Below, one piece after another: positions 11,801 to 29,200 of a stretch of DNA of 64,000 nt. The position numbers were made by a program, and so were the translations under genes. This stretch comes from Anisakis pegreffii (taxonomy: Eukaryota; Nematoda; Chromadorea; Rhabditida; Anisakidae): contig JAPYMA010000751.1 in the NCBI GenBank assembly GCA_035041965.1, positions 29,989 through 93,988 of the forward strand, written 5' to 3'. The notes under the pieces are model-generated. The model did no database searches and had not been told where the DNA came from. It saw nothing but the letters and a program-made list of their open reading frames with translations. Numbering within the stretch: the first letter of the stretch is position 1; each line of letters starts with the position of its first letter.

Positions 11801-12251
11801 TATTATTATGATTATTGTTGTTATTGTTGTTACTATAATTAATACTTATAAAGGCATGCCATATGGATCCACTACTCGACGATACGATTGAGTTTGCGCG
11901 TAAGGTACGTGCGAGTGATGGTCGAGTTGGTGGGCTGGACCTGTTGGAGAGTTTGCCGCACGGCTTTTTAAATTTTACATTGATGTCAGAGGAGTGCCGT
12001 GATGCGGCCAAGCTGTGTCTGATGCGTATTCGAGAGGCGTTCGGAATGGGAATGAAGCGAAGCAAGACGACATTGCATTCAGCACAAAAATTATCATCTG
12101 AAGCAAATGAACACGATTACTCATTCAAACGTGCCTCCTCAGCAACAGATAATATGGATGAGTTGTTGAGTGATGATCAGAAGTAAGTATTAGTTAGATG
12201 TTGCTTACAGCAATTGAAACACTTTAAAGGAATGCTGATTGGTTTGTTTGA
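5830..12251 (+). CDS. LIPE: Hormone-sensitive lipase, about 21 exons
   Basis: Cytosolic or lipid-droplet lipase that hydrolyses diacylglycerol and cholesteryl esters. Exons: 5830-6096, 6167-6278, 6397-6473, 6654-6800, 6961-7101, 7193-7348, 7404-7466, 7675-7992, 8058-8210, 8482-8626, 8680-8822, 9030-9108, 9174-9484, 9592-9621, 9719-10237, 10454-10578, 10690-10903, 10999-11533, 11627-11793, 11854-12182, 12230-12251. They sum to 4053 bases, about 1350 residues (human short form about 775). The HSL-specific N-domain shows CFYGRPLGFQ. The alpha/beta-hydrolase core shows HGGGY (oxyanion hole), IDYSLAPE, GDSAGG (nucleophile Ser), ACHMDPLLDD (catalytic Asp) and LPHGF (catalytic His). Between Ser and Asp lies a regulatory module swollen by Ala-, Ser-, Asn- and Gln-rich sequence, exons 13-18. 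Less certain: the donor at 6473, exon 14, and the last 7 codons (another acceptor gives a shorter tail). ATG 5830 is the first in an open frame. Confidence 0.92.
6290..6352. repeat. ATT/GTT microsatellite in lipase intron
   Basis: Interrupted TTATTATTG array just downstream of the donor at 6279, one of several ATT arrays in introns of this window. Confidence 0.8.
6816..6930. repeat. Minisatellite, about 32-bp unit, lipase intron
   Basis: Three to four tandem copies of a TTTATTTATTTGTTTAC-containing unit ending in TGTTTACTGTTGTG, within intron 6801-6960. Noncoding. Confidence 0.8.
7546..7602 (+). mobile_element. Truncated copy of the 250-bp MITE family
   Basis: Only the right end is left: GAGCTTGCTCGCGTACGACC, a G/C tract, then AAGTAAAAAGTGCC, matching the right end of the copies at 29461-29712 and 44051-44308. 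It lies in lipase intron 7467-7674. Confidence 0.75.
9756..9881 (+). repeat. 18-bp tandem repeat, seven units, coding in the lipase
   Basis: Seven consecutive 18-bp units of the form CGAATTGCGATAGAGTTG start at 9756, 9774, 9792, 9810, 9828, 9846 and 9864, with a diverged unit upstream near 9724. In the frame that runs without stop from the acceptor at 9718 into the rest of the lipase exon, the units read as hexapeptides such as TNCDRV and ANCDEG. Units 3 and 6 are identical. Confidence 0.8.
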
Positions 12252-13935
12252 GCCTAAGCCTGAGGTGCTCATGTTGTGGCTCTTAAAAGAAGTCTCTGAA
12301 TGCGAGTGAGTTACGGCTTGGATTAGCTTGATATGAAGCCGTTAATTATATCGACTGAGCAGTGTAGATGATTATATTCATGTTGTTAACTTGTATGTAA
12401 TGATGTCTTTATTGTTATCACAAACTGATATTATTATGTTATCGTCATCGTTTTTGTGATAATTACTGTTGTTGTTGTTGTTGTTGAAAGATATGCTCAA
12501 AGCAATAAGTTAAAGCCTAAGCCTATTTATAAGCTCATAAGAATGACCAAATAATTTTTGTATTATCTAATTGGGTTTGTTAATGTGCTCGTGAAATAAT
12601 TTGTAAAGTATAAAAATGTGTATCAGTTTTATTCATTGTTTATATGTTGATAAAATTGTGTTCAGATAATTAGATACAAGTAGAAACATGGGGTCGGTGA
12701 GTGAATAATAGCAATAGGAGCCAGAGTTGGTGAACAGCATATTTTTTAGAAGTCTCTTGGAAAATACGATGGAGAAATTGTTTGATGAAGAAGGATTCAT
12801 TGAAACGATAGATATATATATCTATCTGAGTGTTTGTCTATCAAGAGAAGTAATAACGGTCTCGTCGAAAAAAGTAATTGGAACAGTGATGTTGAAAGTA
12901 AGGATTGTTTATTTGTTTTGTGAATTCATAGAGAACAGGTAGGTTGTGTGTAAAGTGCTGCTGAATGAGCATTTGCATTGGTTGTTGTTGAGCAAGCGAA
13001 CGGTCAAGATAAGTGAAGAATCAATACGGTAGGTTGGCTTGGCTTGGCTGAGCCTGGTCTAAGCCTAAACGTTTTAATTGTCCAGTTTGACGAGCATTTA
13101 ATTAACAGTTGGTCAGTCAGTCAGCTGGCTGGAATAATCGGCTGTCACCAAGTGAGCTAGCGATAAAGAAACGGATTTATAGATGAGTTGGTAGGTAAGA
13201 AGAATATGAGGTGGATGTGATCTGGAGTGGATATTGATAAAGTGAATGAATGAATGCTGATGCAGTGGTCGGCAATATAACTGAGATAATGACGTTAGTG
13301 ATTAAGAAAATCAGCCTGAACAGAAAATTCACTAGTTGGATTAGTTATAAGAATATGAGATATGGGTTGTGTTTAGCCAAAGAAAGTGTTCTAAGTCCAT
13401 CCGTCCATGCCTAAGCATGTTAGCTGCTGCTGCTATCTCTACGAAGCATAAATAAATCCTTATGAGTAGTCCTCTAACTTCTTCATATGAATCACTTCAT
13501 CTAAACGTGTTCGTTCCTCATCAGTCTGTCTGTTAGCAGTCAGTGGTCGTCTGTGTGCCTAAGAACAAATCCATGAATGCATCCAACTTTCTTAGCGCTT
13601 TATCTCTTCATCAGATGAATGAAGGCTGCCTGCCTGGCTCTAATGTTATGTTGTTGCTGTGCAGCTTCTCGTCTGATCCGATGTCTATTCGTGCAGCAGC
13701 TAGGTGTTGTGCATAGCATAGATATGGTATTCGTTCATACGATACATATGACGACGACAAGCATCAGTGTGCGATATGTTACTTGAGATGAATGAATTAA
13801 TGTTTATTTATCAGTTTGTGCATGCATCAGTGCCGTTTGCTTTGGTTGTTATCAGTGAGTGCGAATCGCATCGTGCTGATGATAGCATCTTATCAGTGGC
13901 CATAACGTTTGTGATAATGATGATTAAAGGGGATA
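12252..13935. other. Intergenic: lipase to ETS gene
   Basis: Mostly C-poor noncoding DNA with GCCTAAGCC motifs at about 12251, 12514 and 13061. The interval 13380-13700 is pyrimidine-rich with better base balance and may be a 5' UTR or upstream exon of the ETS gene, but I cannot fix a frame. The ORF at 12727-12942 looks like chance. Confidence 0.5.
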
Positions 13936-19307
<5,372 letters not shown>

Positions 19308-21599
19308 AGAGATATATGGATTGTGAGATGACAGGTAAACGTTTCAGAAGAAGATTGCTTTGGTTCGTGAACTAATAAACGATCGTTTCATTTCGTTGTA
19401 TGCGAATGAATATTATGTACGTGATATTTTTACTGTATTTACTGCATTCTGTAATAGTAAACCGGTATAGATGTGTATGTATTTGTAGGTGTATATGTAC
19501 ATAAATAATATCAGAGCGATAATAAACGCGCATGCATTCCAGTGATGTGATCGTTAGTTATTGCTTGTGGTATGCTTTTATTAAAGTAATGTTACTGTTT
19601 ATAACAGTTACAAGAGTATATTTGACAGCTGGAACGGATATTATTCAAGCGAAATGCTCACTGATTCAGTGAAACTTTCGGTGTTAGCAGTGATTAAATG
19701 AATCGATCAAAATTTTACGGAATAAACGTCATACGAGGTAAAGTAAAGCAGCGGACAGGATGTGATATCGGTGAGAGTTGTGACTGCTGATTAAGGATTA
19801 AGTGAACCGAGGGAAACTGGCATGAATAGGTCGGGTCATGGCTGCTGCTGCTACAGTTGGGTGAGTTTAGTCAAAGCGAGAAATAGCAGCAAAAGATTTT
19901 GCATCAATTCGACGCTGAATTTCTAAGGCAAATTGAGATGAATTTCCAGGTTTACTACTCTAATGAATAGACGACAGACTAATTAATGATTTGCGTGTGT
20001 CTTGTTGGAAGGCTTAATTCATTACTGTCATTGTTATACCTTTGCACTTTCATCGTTTAGTAACTAACATAGTTTTAAATTACAGTTAGTGCACTTATAG
20101 GTAATATTATGATTAGTAGTAGTATTAGGATTGCTGCGGCATAATGGTATACATCAATTGGAGTAAATTTTATCGTTTTTAAGATATTACTTCAAAGTAT
20201 TCATGAACTAATGCAGTGAATAATAGTGGCAGCTGCAGCGGTGATAGAGAGCAGTGAGTAAAAGTTGTGGCGAAATGACCATGCCGCCGCTAGAGTGAGC
20301 CGCCTCTGCGTGCAATTTTGGAAATTAAGTTAGTGTTTGCTTTTGGTACGGTGAGTAACTTGAGTGTTTGCAGTGTGTTTTGCTTTGTTTCGATCGTGTT
20401 TATTCTATTTTATAGTAGATTAGCGGGTAATTTTGTATTATAGGTTGGTAAAATCAAAACGACATTTCGTTAGCACTTGAGTGTACTACTTAGTTAGAGC
20501 ACTGCAAAAAATGTTCGCCCAAATGAAATGCCGTTGTGATTTTACCAACTTGAAATACAACATTACAGATTACTGTTATTACTGAAGTATTTTTGTTTAT
20601 TGTTGGACTACGGTAGTCGTTGTTTCTTCTTAATACAGTAATCGCCTTGCTTAGGTTTCATCCGATCTCGCTGTGTGACCACCTACCTAGCTCTCCGTTC
20701 ACACTTATTTCTCTTCATTTGTGCGTTGTTCTATTTTCGTTTCTCTCTTTCTCTTGAATAAGACTAAACATTTGTGGAATGCTAAACAGCTACGCACTCG
20801 TTGTTTGATTCTCTCTTTTTGACGTGAATTTTCGTATTGGAAGTGTGAGTGTCATATTGACTGACGACGATACGTTCGATTAAATACATAAGGCGATAGT
20901 GCAATCCACAACAATGATCAGTTTTGCCGCGCAATCGTATTGTTGATCAAATGTTTTTTGATGAATCAAAGGGTATAGAAGAGTATCGATAAGTCGAGAG
21001 TGATTCATTTATCAGTCAGTGATTGTCGTGTGCGGTTGGTCTGGTTGGTTCGTAGTTGATATGTATACGAAAGGCGATTGTTCGGTTATGAATTTTGGGT
21101 AGTGGTGTGCGGTTAGTTGATGGGTTGGGTTGGTTCATGGGTGATCGGGTGCTACGCGTCGCTACTATCATCTTATTTGGTGGTTGGGTGATGTGGATAG
21201 TGGATTAAGGGCGACTGTTCATTTACGAATGTTGAGTATTCGTATGCGGTTGTTATTGGTCGGGGTTGTTGAGGGTTGGTGGTTGGGTGGTGTGTATAGC
21301 TTGATAGGGGTTGTGTATGGATGCGATGAGTTGATCGAGAGAGACGTGATATTTATACGTGACGTTAATGTTTTAAGTTGCGTTATGCTGAGTGGTCGAG
21401 ATTATATTCTGAATTGTACTCAGTGAATCGGTTATATTCTGAATTGTATTCAGCGCATCGAGCGGAGGGATCGACTGCCCACGGTATCGGGCCAGTGCAA
21501 GACGAGAACGACCAAGGACGACAACCAGTTGCAGTGTATTCAATCAACAGAGCTGGAATGCCGTAAGGATTCTACAACTCACGGAAGTAACGGCGTGTG
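19308..21599. other. Intergenic: downstream of ETS gene
   Basis: C-poor noncoding DNA. An AATAAA-like signal near 19520 may end the ETS transcript. Holds the 106-bp inverted-repeat element at 20444-20549, a more pyrimidine-rich stretch 20580-20830 that could be a promoter or UTR, and a T/G-rich stretch 21000-21400. ORFs at 21184-21566 are unsupported. Confidence 0.5.
20444..20549. mobile_element. 106-bp MITE-like element with 25-bp terminal inverted repeats
   Basis: Left end GTTGGTAAAATCAAAACGAC and right end (reverse complement) GTTGGTAAAATCACAACGGC: 25-bp inverted ends with two mismatches around a 56-bp centre with no ORF. No clear target-site duplication. Too short to encode a transposase. 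Confidence 0.7.
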
Positions 21600-21839
21600 C
21601 AAAGTCAAGAAACCGAGGACGAAACCGCGTGGTGGGTGAATGGAATTCTTCGTCAGTGGTATCGACAGCTATTCAAGGAACGACTATTGCAGAAGGTAAG
21701 TATAAATGTCAATTATTGGAAAGATTCACTTTTCATTGAATAATCGAATTCATTTCAGGGATTTTGGATGGAAAAACTCAGCCAGTCAATGACTGGAACG
21801 CTGAAGGGAAAGTTTGCTGTGGTGTGGGCCATCCTCCAA
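21600..21839 (+). CDS. Small spliced coding candidate, unrecognised
   Basis: Two open segments joined by a textbook 63-bp intron: donor AAG|GTAAGTAT at 21696 and acceptor TTTCAG at 21758. Before it the frame reads QETEDETAWWVNGILRQWY; after it GFWMEKLSQSMTGTLKGKF up to a donor-like CAA|GTCAGT at 21839. Unusually Trp-rich. No ATG in the first 35 codons upstream and no confident third exon, so it could be an internal fragment, a decayed gene or a coincidence of good splice motifs. The AWWVNG...W..KLS arrangement is vaguely like the start of SMP lipid-transfer domains, but too weak to claim. Confidence 0.35.
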
Positions 21840-21949
21840 GTCAGTGCTTTACTTTATCTTATATTAATGAGACAAAGTACAAAGTCACCACTCTTATTAT
21901 TCGTTGTATTTGTTGATGGTAATAATGATAATTGCAGATCGTTTTTTGT

Positions 21950-23160
21950 GGAATGAATTTTTTGAGTAATTAAAATGTTTTGATTCTCAAATTAAAAAAT
22001 GAAATTTAAAATTTCGTCGACTTTCTGAATGATCCAAATCGATTTTATTCGTTCACTAACTTATTTAAATTCAGTGTGAAATTAATATGAATATTTTAAT
22101 TAATTAAAAGTGGTGACCATTTCATGATAGGGTTCTAATAGAATATTCCCAAATAACGATCCCGCCGAAGCTCACGGTGGCCCACTGACGGATTTATTCG
22201 GTGAGTGGGCCGGGGCATAGACCGGCTGCAGCCTCCGGTGTATGCTTCGAAACGACTGAGTTGGGCAGTGTTGCCTTCCGTTGTTTCAGCAGTTTCAAGG
22301 CAATACGATCGTCGGCCCACACCAGGAGGAGGACAATGAGGACACGGCGCGTTTTATTTTATTTTTATGGTCATCTTCGTTTCGACTGAGATTTAGATTA
22401 TTGAAATGATATTTCAACAATTTAAACAATAAACTTTTCGGTTATCGTTCGAAGACACTTTTAGTAATGAATCAAAATAAACAAATTTGCGATTGAATTT
22501 AAGTTTAAGATCCCAAAAGATGACCATTTTTCAAATTAAAATTTTATTTACATTCTTTATAATAGTCTTTTGGTGTCTCCATCTCAAAGGGCATGCATGA
22601 GATGGGTATCTGTTTGCATTATTTCAGAGTAGGGCAAAGGGGTGAAACGGCACGTGACGACCCGCGTAGCCCTCGAGCCAGGGAGGACTGTAAATTAGGA
22701 GGTTTAGGTCAGATCTAGGATCGTCCCACCCATTGTTATTGTTTTGCCCTTTGGACTTCATCTATTGTTCGTTGCTTTTTCATTTATTGTTGTCTGCCCT
22801 TCCAGGGCTGCGCGTTCATTAAAAAAACTCCTTCAAAATAAACTTCGGATCAGAAGAACAGTTTGGGCGGCAGCCTTCTTTCATCAAGGAAAAAAACATC
22901 AAAAACGAATGTTTTCGCATAAATCAAATGAACTGATCCGATTTTTTCGACTGAAATCATTTGCGAAATATTTTCAAAAACATAAAACTGAAATAATTTT
23001 CGACAATTCAATCAAATTAAATCGGCGTTTGGATGAAACAGTCGCGCGGTATTGCTTCTTCATTCCTTATCGTCTTCTCATCATTTGGCATTATTGCAAA
23101 ACAACACTGAAATAAAGCACACATAAAATTGTTGGACTAAACACCTTTGAAGCTATGATT
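21950..23160. other. Compositional island, origin unknown
   Basis: About 1.2 kb without the C-poor, G/T-rich bias of its surroundings. It contains two GC-rich patches (about 22150-22340 and 22590-22745) and an A/C-rich patch open on + from 22744 to 23115 (no homology recognised; starts at TTG). GGCCCACT at about 22181 and AGTGGGCC at about 22205 form an 8-bp stem. It could be inserted foreign or transposon-derived DNA or a structured noncoding RNA locus; I cannot decide. Confidence 0.45.
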
Positions 23161-26100
23161 TTAGTGGAAAGAATAGCTCGTAGATGGAATCATTGCAGAG
23201 AGCAGCCGATTGACTGACTACTGATTGAGTGGTTAAAAAGGAGAGCAACTAGCAATAAGAGTAACTTCAGTATTACGCAACGAAAGCTTAGGCTGTAATG
23301 CTCTTGATTAGTGGTTTTGGAATTTTGATGGAATAAATGTGGTGGTGTATGTGAATGAATTAATTGATGTGTGTTTGTGTGTGTGAATTTATAATTTAAA
23401 AAGAGTTTAATATAGTTTTTGAATAGATCACGAGATATGTACATTGTTGTGCTGTTGTTTTTTGGTTCATTCATTAAAATCAGTTTGTGTTAGAAATGAA
23501 TTCGCTGAGTGTTGGTTGGTTGGTTGGTAAATGAGTGTGTGACGAATCAATCATTCACATCACATCACATCACGTGTTGGTGCAATTGATTGGTAAAGTT
23601 GTTTTTAAAAACGAGACGAGACACGATTCGAGAGTGAACAAGCTATGGGATGATTTTAGTGGATAGCTGAATACGATAGATAGCTGCAAGGATGATGATG
23701 CGTGCATAAAAAAGTAAGTTGAAGATTTTACTGAATTTAAATTTGACTTTGATTTGACTTAACTTGTGATTTTTTTAATTGAAGGTAGTTTTAATTCGTG
23801 AGAACTGTCTGGGTGGGGTAGGTGTAGATTAGTAATTTGAATGAGTTGAGTATATTATTGCGGTTGTGTGTGCATAGGCTCGTAAATATGCAACTATTTT
23901 TTGATTTTAAATGTTTGAGTGGTGGTGGTGAAGGGGTCAAAGTACGGTTGATGTGTAGGGTGGTGAAAGGGTCAAAGTACGGTTGATGTGTAGTTGTTAG
24001 GGCGGTGGGGTGATCGGTTGATCAGTGAAATATTTGATCCGAAGAAATGTGTTGCTGATTTATCGACTTGAAAAAAAAATAGAATACAAAAATGACAGAA
24101 CAGACAGTGGAACGTAGTGTTGTTGATGGTTTGAGGTTTGATTTTTGATTGTGGAACGTGATTGGGTTCGGTGTTGAGATGAAGGAAGTGAGAAAGGAAG
24201 AAAAAAGTTGTTGTTTACTCGTCGAATGGTTGCTGACGTCTTTGCTACCGTAGTATTTATTGGTTGGCGGTGTGTTGTTTTTTTGTTGGAAATTTTGTTT
24301 GTGACTAGTTTCGGGTGATATGAAATTGTGAATGAAGGATGGATGGATGGCGTTTGCATGCGTAGATGAGACGATCGAAATAGATTTTGAAGTGATGCGA
24401 AGAAATAAGCCAAAAGTTGTAAACCGACGGAGGGAAGACCGAACGAGCAGCCAAGCAGTAGACCGAGCTGAGCGATTGTAGCTGATATTGTAGTATCGTA
24501 TCTGACAGAGTGAGAGCCAGCAGCCAGGCAATTTACTGCAGTGAGCAGCTGTTGTGTCGCGTAAAGAGTTACTGAGTGAGAGTGAGAGTTTATTGTGGTG
24601 ACTTGACGTGACGTGACGTGAGATTTCGATGTTGATCAATTGTTGTGTTTGTTTAATTGATTGCGTGTTTATTCTCATTTGACTGATTCGTTTGATTGAT
24701 TTGATATAACGCTGTTTCGTGATTGTTGCTGTAGATGCTGCTGCTGCTGCTGCTGCTGCAGACTTGTACTGCCGCTAACATCTTATCATTATTACCTGAT
24801 AATCATGAGCGTTATTATTAGTATTCGTTAAGGTTTATTAAATTCCTTGTATAGATTGCTGGCTGCTATTATTTGGAGCGAGTTTATTCAGTACTGAAAC
24901 TTAATCGTTGATTGATTTATTCGTGAACAGTTCAGTTAGTTCATCATTGATCTCTGATCATTTTATGTGATGAGCATGTGTTGATCTGATCTGATCTGTT
25001 CAGTGTTCAAATTGATCACATCATAATCATCTATATATATGTTTTAAATTGCATCATGTCATGTCATCTGAACTGAGTTCGTCATATGACTTGATTGGAT
25101 TCATTCCATTTGGTCTGTCTGCCTAGCATTGTTCTGATATTTTTTGGGTTGTCTAGCGATGCGATGGATGGATGGATCTTTGATAGGTTTGATTCAGACT
25201 TTTTTGTTGGATGTTGGTTGTTGGATCGAAAGAAGTGTGAAGTGATTTATCTCAATCATTCACTAGTCAATTAAATAGCCAGCCAGCAGTGTGCAGTGAG
25301 CTTAGAACCAGCCTGCTGTCGGCGGGGCAAACCAATGAAACGAAAGAATGCGGACAGCACCTCCCTCCCTGCCATCGTTTGCTGCCCGCCCTGCGGCCGC
25401 CTTGTTTGTGTTGCTGTCTTGCTGTTGCCAGCCTTTCTGAATAATCGGCGTTCACTCTAGAGGGCAGTGTGAAGTGCCATTTGAATAGATAGATAGATCA
25501 ACAATAGAGTGATCGATGTCTTCAGCTAGGCAGCCAGGCTCGTGCTGCTCTCGTGGGCGGATGCATATTTCTCGTTTTTTTTTTGTTTTTGTCAAGAAAC
25601 ACATTCAAGCATTCATCCGTTTATCCATGCAGTCAGTCATCCCTTCTACTTCGTTTAATTCTTTGAAAGCTGCTTACCTCGTGGTGCTCTTTTCTTAACC
25701 GTTTTGCATGCACGACGCGCTCAATTCAAGTCTGTTGTTTTTCTTATAACAAATATACTAGCTGGTTGATTGCATTTTGTTGCATATGCGTATGTATCGT
25801 TGAGCTGAATTTATTGCAAAACCAGATGGTGTTTTTGACGTCAAACGAACGGTGCATTGTAGTTTGAGAGGAATCGAATGCATCGTTGATTAATGAAACG
25901 TGTTCAACTGCAACAATTAAGTAATGATTTGAGCGAGTCATCAATCACTAGAACGATTTCATTCTATCTGTGTGAATTGCGACTAGGTCATTATAGCGTG
26001 TAGTATTACTGTATTCGTTGAATATACTATATTTGCAGAGTTATTTACTGAAGATTCATTGCTCATTGAGAGTTGCTTGTAAATGGTTGTTGCTCGTAAT

Positions 26101-26253
26101 GCAGTCAGTTGCATTTGAAGCACTGAAGGCATTTTTATTATTGTGATTATTATTCTTGGCATTATTTGATAGTTGCTGTGATCGCTGTTTTTATAATTGC
26201 TATTTGTTACTGTGAGCAGCAGTTAATACCTTCTGATTAAAGAAAGGAGAGAG
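23161..26253. other. Intergenic: upstream of nuclear receptor
   Basis: C-poor DNA with a two-copy direct repeat at 23926-23994 (GGGTCAAAGTACGGTTGATG unit), a CTG array at about 24737-24760 and more balanced patches near 25260-25480 and 25600-25720 that may be promoter or 5' UTR sequence. Reverse-strand ORFs at 24022-24678 lack support. Confidence 0.5.
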
Positions 26254-29200
26254 GTGAAAATGACCGAAGCACAAGCCTCTCGAGCTGCGGCTGCCACTGT
26301 TGCAGCTGTTGCATATGCCGCAATTGCTAGTGGCATGGCCAAGGCAATAATGAATCACCGAAATGCTAGCGAAAATAATATTGCTAATAATACAGACATG
26401 AGTGATCATGCACAAAAGAGCTTGCGAAGCGCTCAGTTAGCGTCCGTGATACTTCCACTGAATACTGCAACGTCTCAAGTTGATGGTTTTGGTCATATGA
26501 CGACGAGCAGCACATCAAACAGTCGCATTGTTGACAGTGCTCACAAAGTTGCAGCAGTAACAGCAGCTGGTGGTGGTGACTCTACGAGCGTAGTTGATTT
26601 GGGTGCTGGAGGTCGCTATACGATTAGATCGATTCTGAATCCAGCGTGTGCAGTAGCAACAGCAGCAGGTTTAGAGAAACAGGAGGGCACGACGACGCTA
26701 GATGAGAATTCTACAACAGAAGAGGATGACGACGACGTGATGGTTATTGAGGGAGATGATAAGAGTGAGAATGATGTGCTCGAAGCTCGATCTGATGATG
26801 AAGTGATAACAAACGAATGCAGTGATAAGCAAGCAGCAAATCTTGCAGCAACAGCAGCAGCACCAGCATCGCATTATCCTACTGATAGGGCTGTTACTGC
26901 TGCTGCTGCTGCTGATGCTTCTGTAGCAGCATTGGCTTCATCTGATGGTGAACGACGTCAAGAACTAGGAAGAGGAGATGATGCTCTATATTCGGGGTTA
27001 TTTAGCTTACCGATAGTAGCAGCGCTCGATCAAGTTATGAGTAGCACCGCATCAAACAACAGGGCTACGGGCGGCACGGGCACAGGCACAGGCACGGGTA
27101 CGGGCAATAATGCGATGCAGACAGATGGAAGTATTGGCAGCAATTCGGAGAGTGCAACAAGTTCAGTGCGATGCACACCGATGACGGCTACTGCCATTCC
27201 GTGCACATCGCCCGTTTTGGCATCGTCCGAGCGATGCCGTTTCGGTGCTCTTGGTTCTACTAGCTGTACACAGAACGTAATGGCCGCAGCAGCTGCTGCA
27301 GCTGCATCCATATTATTTGGCGGTGCTGTGCGAGGTGCACACAGTGCAGCAGCATCCGGTATTGGTTTGGCTGCTGCTGCTGCTGATCATGATGATGAAG
27401 CACGTGCTACTGCTGCTGCTAGCTACTTCACGATCATCGTTCAGATCGATTGATTTAGATGCCACGGTAGCAACAACAACAACAACAACAGCAGCAGAAG
27501 CAACAACGAATCCTTCGGTTTCAGTTTCATGCACATCGTCGCAAGTTGATGCAGAGCCAAGCGTTTGGTAGGTGCTGAGAATTTTTGCAGCAATTTGGTG
27601 CTTGTTTTGTTGCCTTGTTTGCATTTATTGCTGATGTCTTTGGACTATGATGCATATATAATACTAATTTACATTCATTAACTTACTTCCTTGGTTGCGT
27701 CCGTGCGTTGAATTTGTCTGATAGTGAGTATGTGGATAGAGGAATTGGTTGTTTGGTGATGAATTGGAAACGAATGTTTCATTTGCTTAAGTAACATCTT
27801 AAGAATAATAAGTGAGATAGATGGTGATGAGGCGTTGGGCTTTGAAGCACGCGAGCGCATTCGTATGAAATTCGATGAGTTGCTGCTTATTTTTAGTTGA
27901 GATGAGGGTTTTTTGGTTGGAAATAGCGTGGAGATATAATTTGATGTTTGTGTGCGTGTGTGTGACTGACTCATCATTTGATAATAGTAGAGTGGGATTT
28001 TGAAATGGATGGATTGATTCACTGCTGCACTACAATTCGACATTATTATTCGTGTGTTTGGTTGGGCGTTGAGGACTGTTATTATTATTATTATCATTTC
28101 TATTGTGATTGCGATGATTACATATCGCGAATCAGTGAGGAGCGATGTTTCGATGGTGGTTTTTATAGTTGTTGGTATATTAATGATATTGGTACACCAC
28201 TCGGTTTCAAGCAAAACTTTCCTCCGCGAATACCAATTTTCAAGGGGTTCTTCTGAAAAATTTGATTTTTAAGAGTAAATTTTAAAAAATGAGTTGGATG
28301 AATTGATGGGTAGGTAGATGGATGGATGGTTGTTCAGTTGCGAGTCAAAGAGCATATAGCATGTATGTTCAGAGGATGATCGTAGTACTTGCTTGATACA
28401 TAGGTAGTTGTTTGTTTGTTGTGTGATGAAGTTGAATGTGTTTTCGCTATCTAATAGAGGCATGCATCGTATTTACACTAGATTTGTTGGTTGTTATTGG
28501 TTGATTGATGTTTTATGGGTTGACTCGATGCAGCAGCAGCAGTGAGTTGATCTGGTGTGAGTTGAGTTGATTCGGTTTGGTTCAGTTTTTGTGTGGAATT
28601 CGTTTGATGTAGCCGATTGCTCGCCTGCTTGCTGTGACATTTCATGCGGAGTGGCATCTGGTTTCGATTATATTTTTATTGAATGGAAGGTAGGTAGGTA
28701 AGATGAGCTGTTTGCATTTTGATTTGCAATTATGGAAGGGGATGGGCAGCCGATGTGGGTTCGTCAGTGATTGTGTTGTGTGCTTTTTTTTGGTGGAGAG
28801 ACGACGGATGGACGGACAGGTAGACGACGAGCAGCAGTAACCTTAGAGGTGTGTCGTTGAGTTTTGTTCGTTGGTCGCTGGATTGTGTTGTTGATGATGC
28901 ACGAACGAACATTTTTTGTGGGTAATAAAAAAAGACGGGACAAAGTCCTTTCATCTCCTTCCTCTTCCTCATGGTTGATTTGACGGAGTTTGGCAATAAA
29001 TTACACTTAGAACGATGTGCTCTATAGATAAGGTGGATGGAGCATGTGTACTTTGTGTTTGTGTGTGTGTGTGTATGAAATGATTACAGATTTTTTGTTG
29101 TAATTAATCAATGTTAAGTTATCAGTTGATTTTATGGATGAATGAATGTGTTCGATTGCGAAAAAAAACCGTCGGTGGAACAGAATGACGTTGAACAAAA

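Noticed and set aside
12727..12942. ORF downstream of the lipase
   Set aside because: No splice context, no composition shift, no recognisable content.
26200..27624. Overlapping minus-strand ORFs opposite the receptor N-terminus
   Set aside because: Shadow of trinucleotide-rich + coding sequence; the + frame is linked by phase to the zinc fingers.
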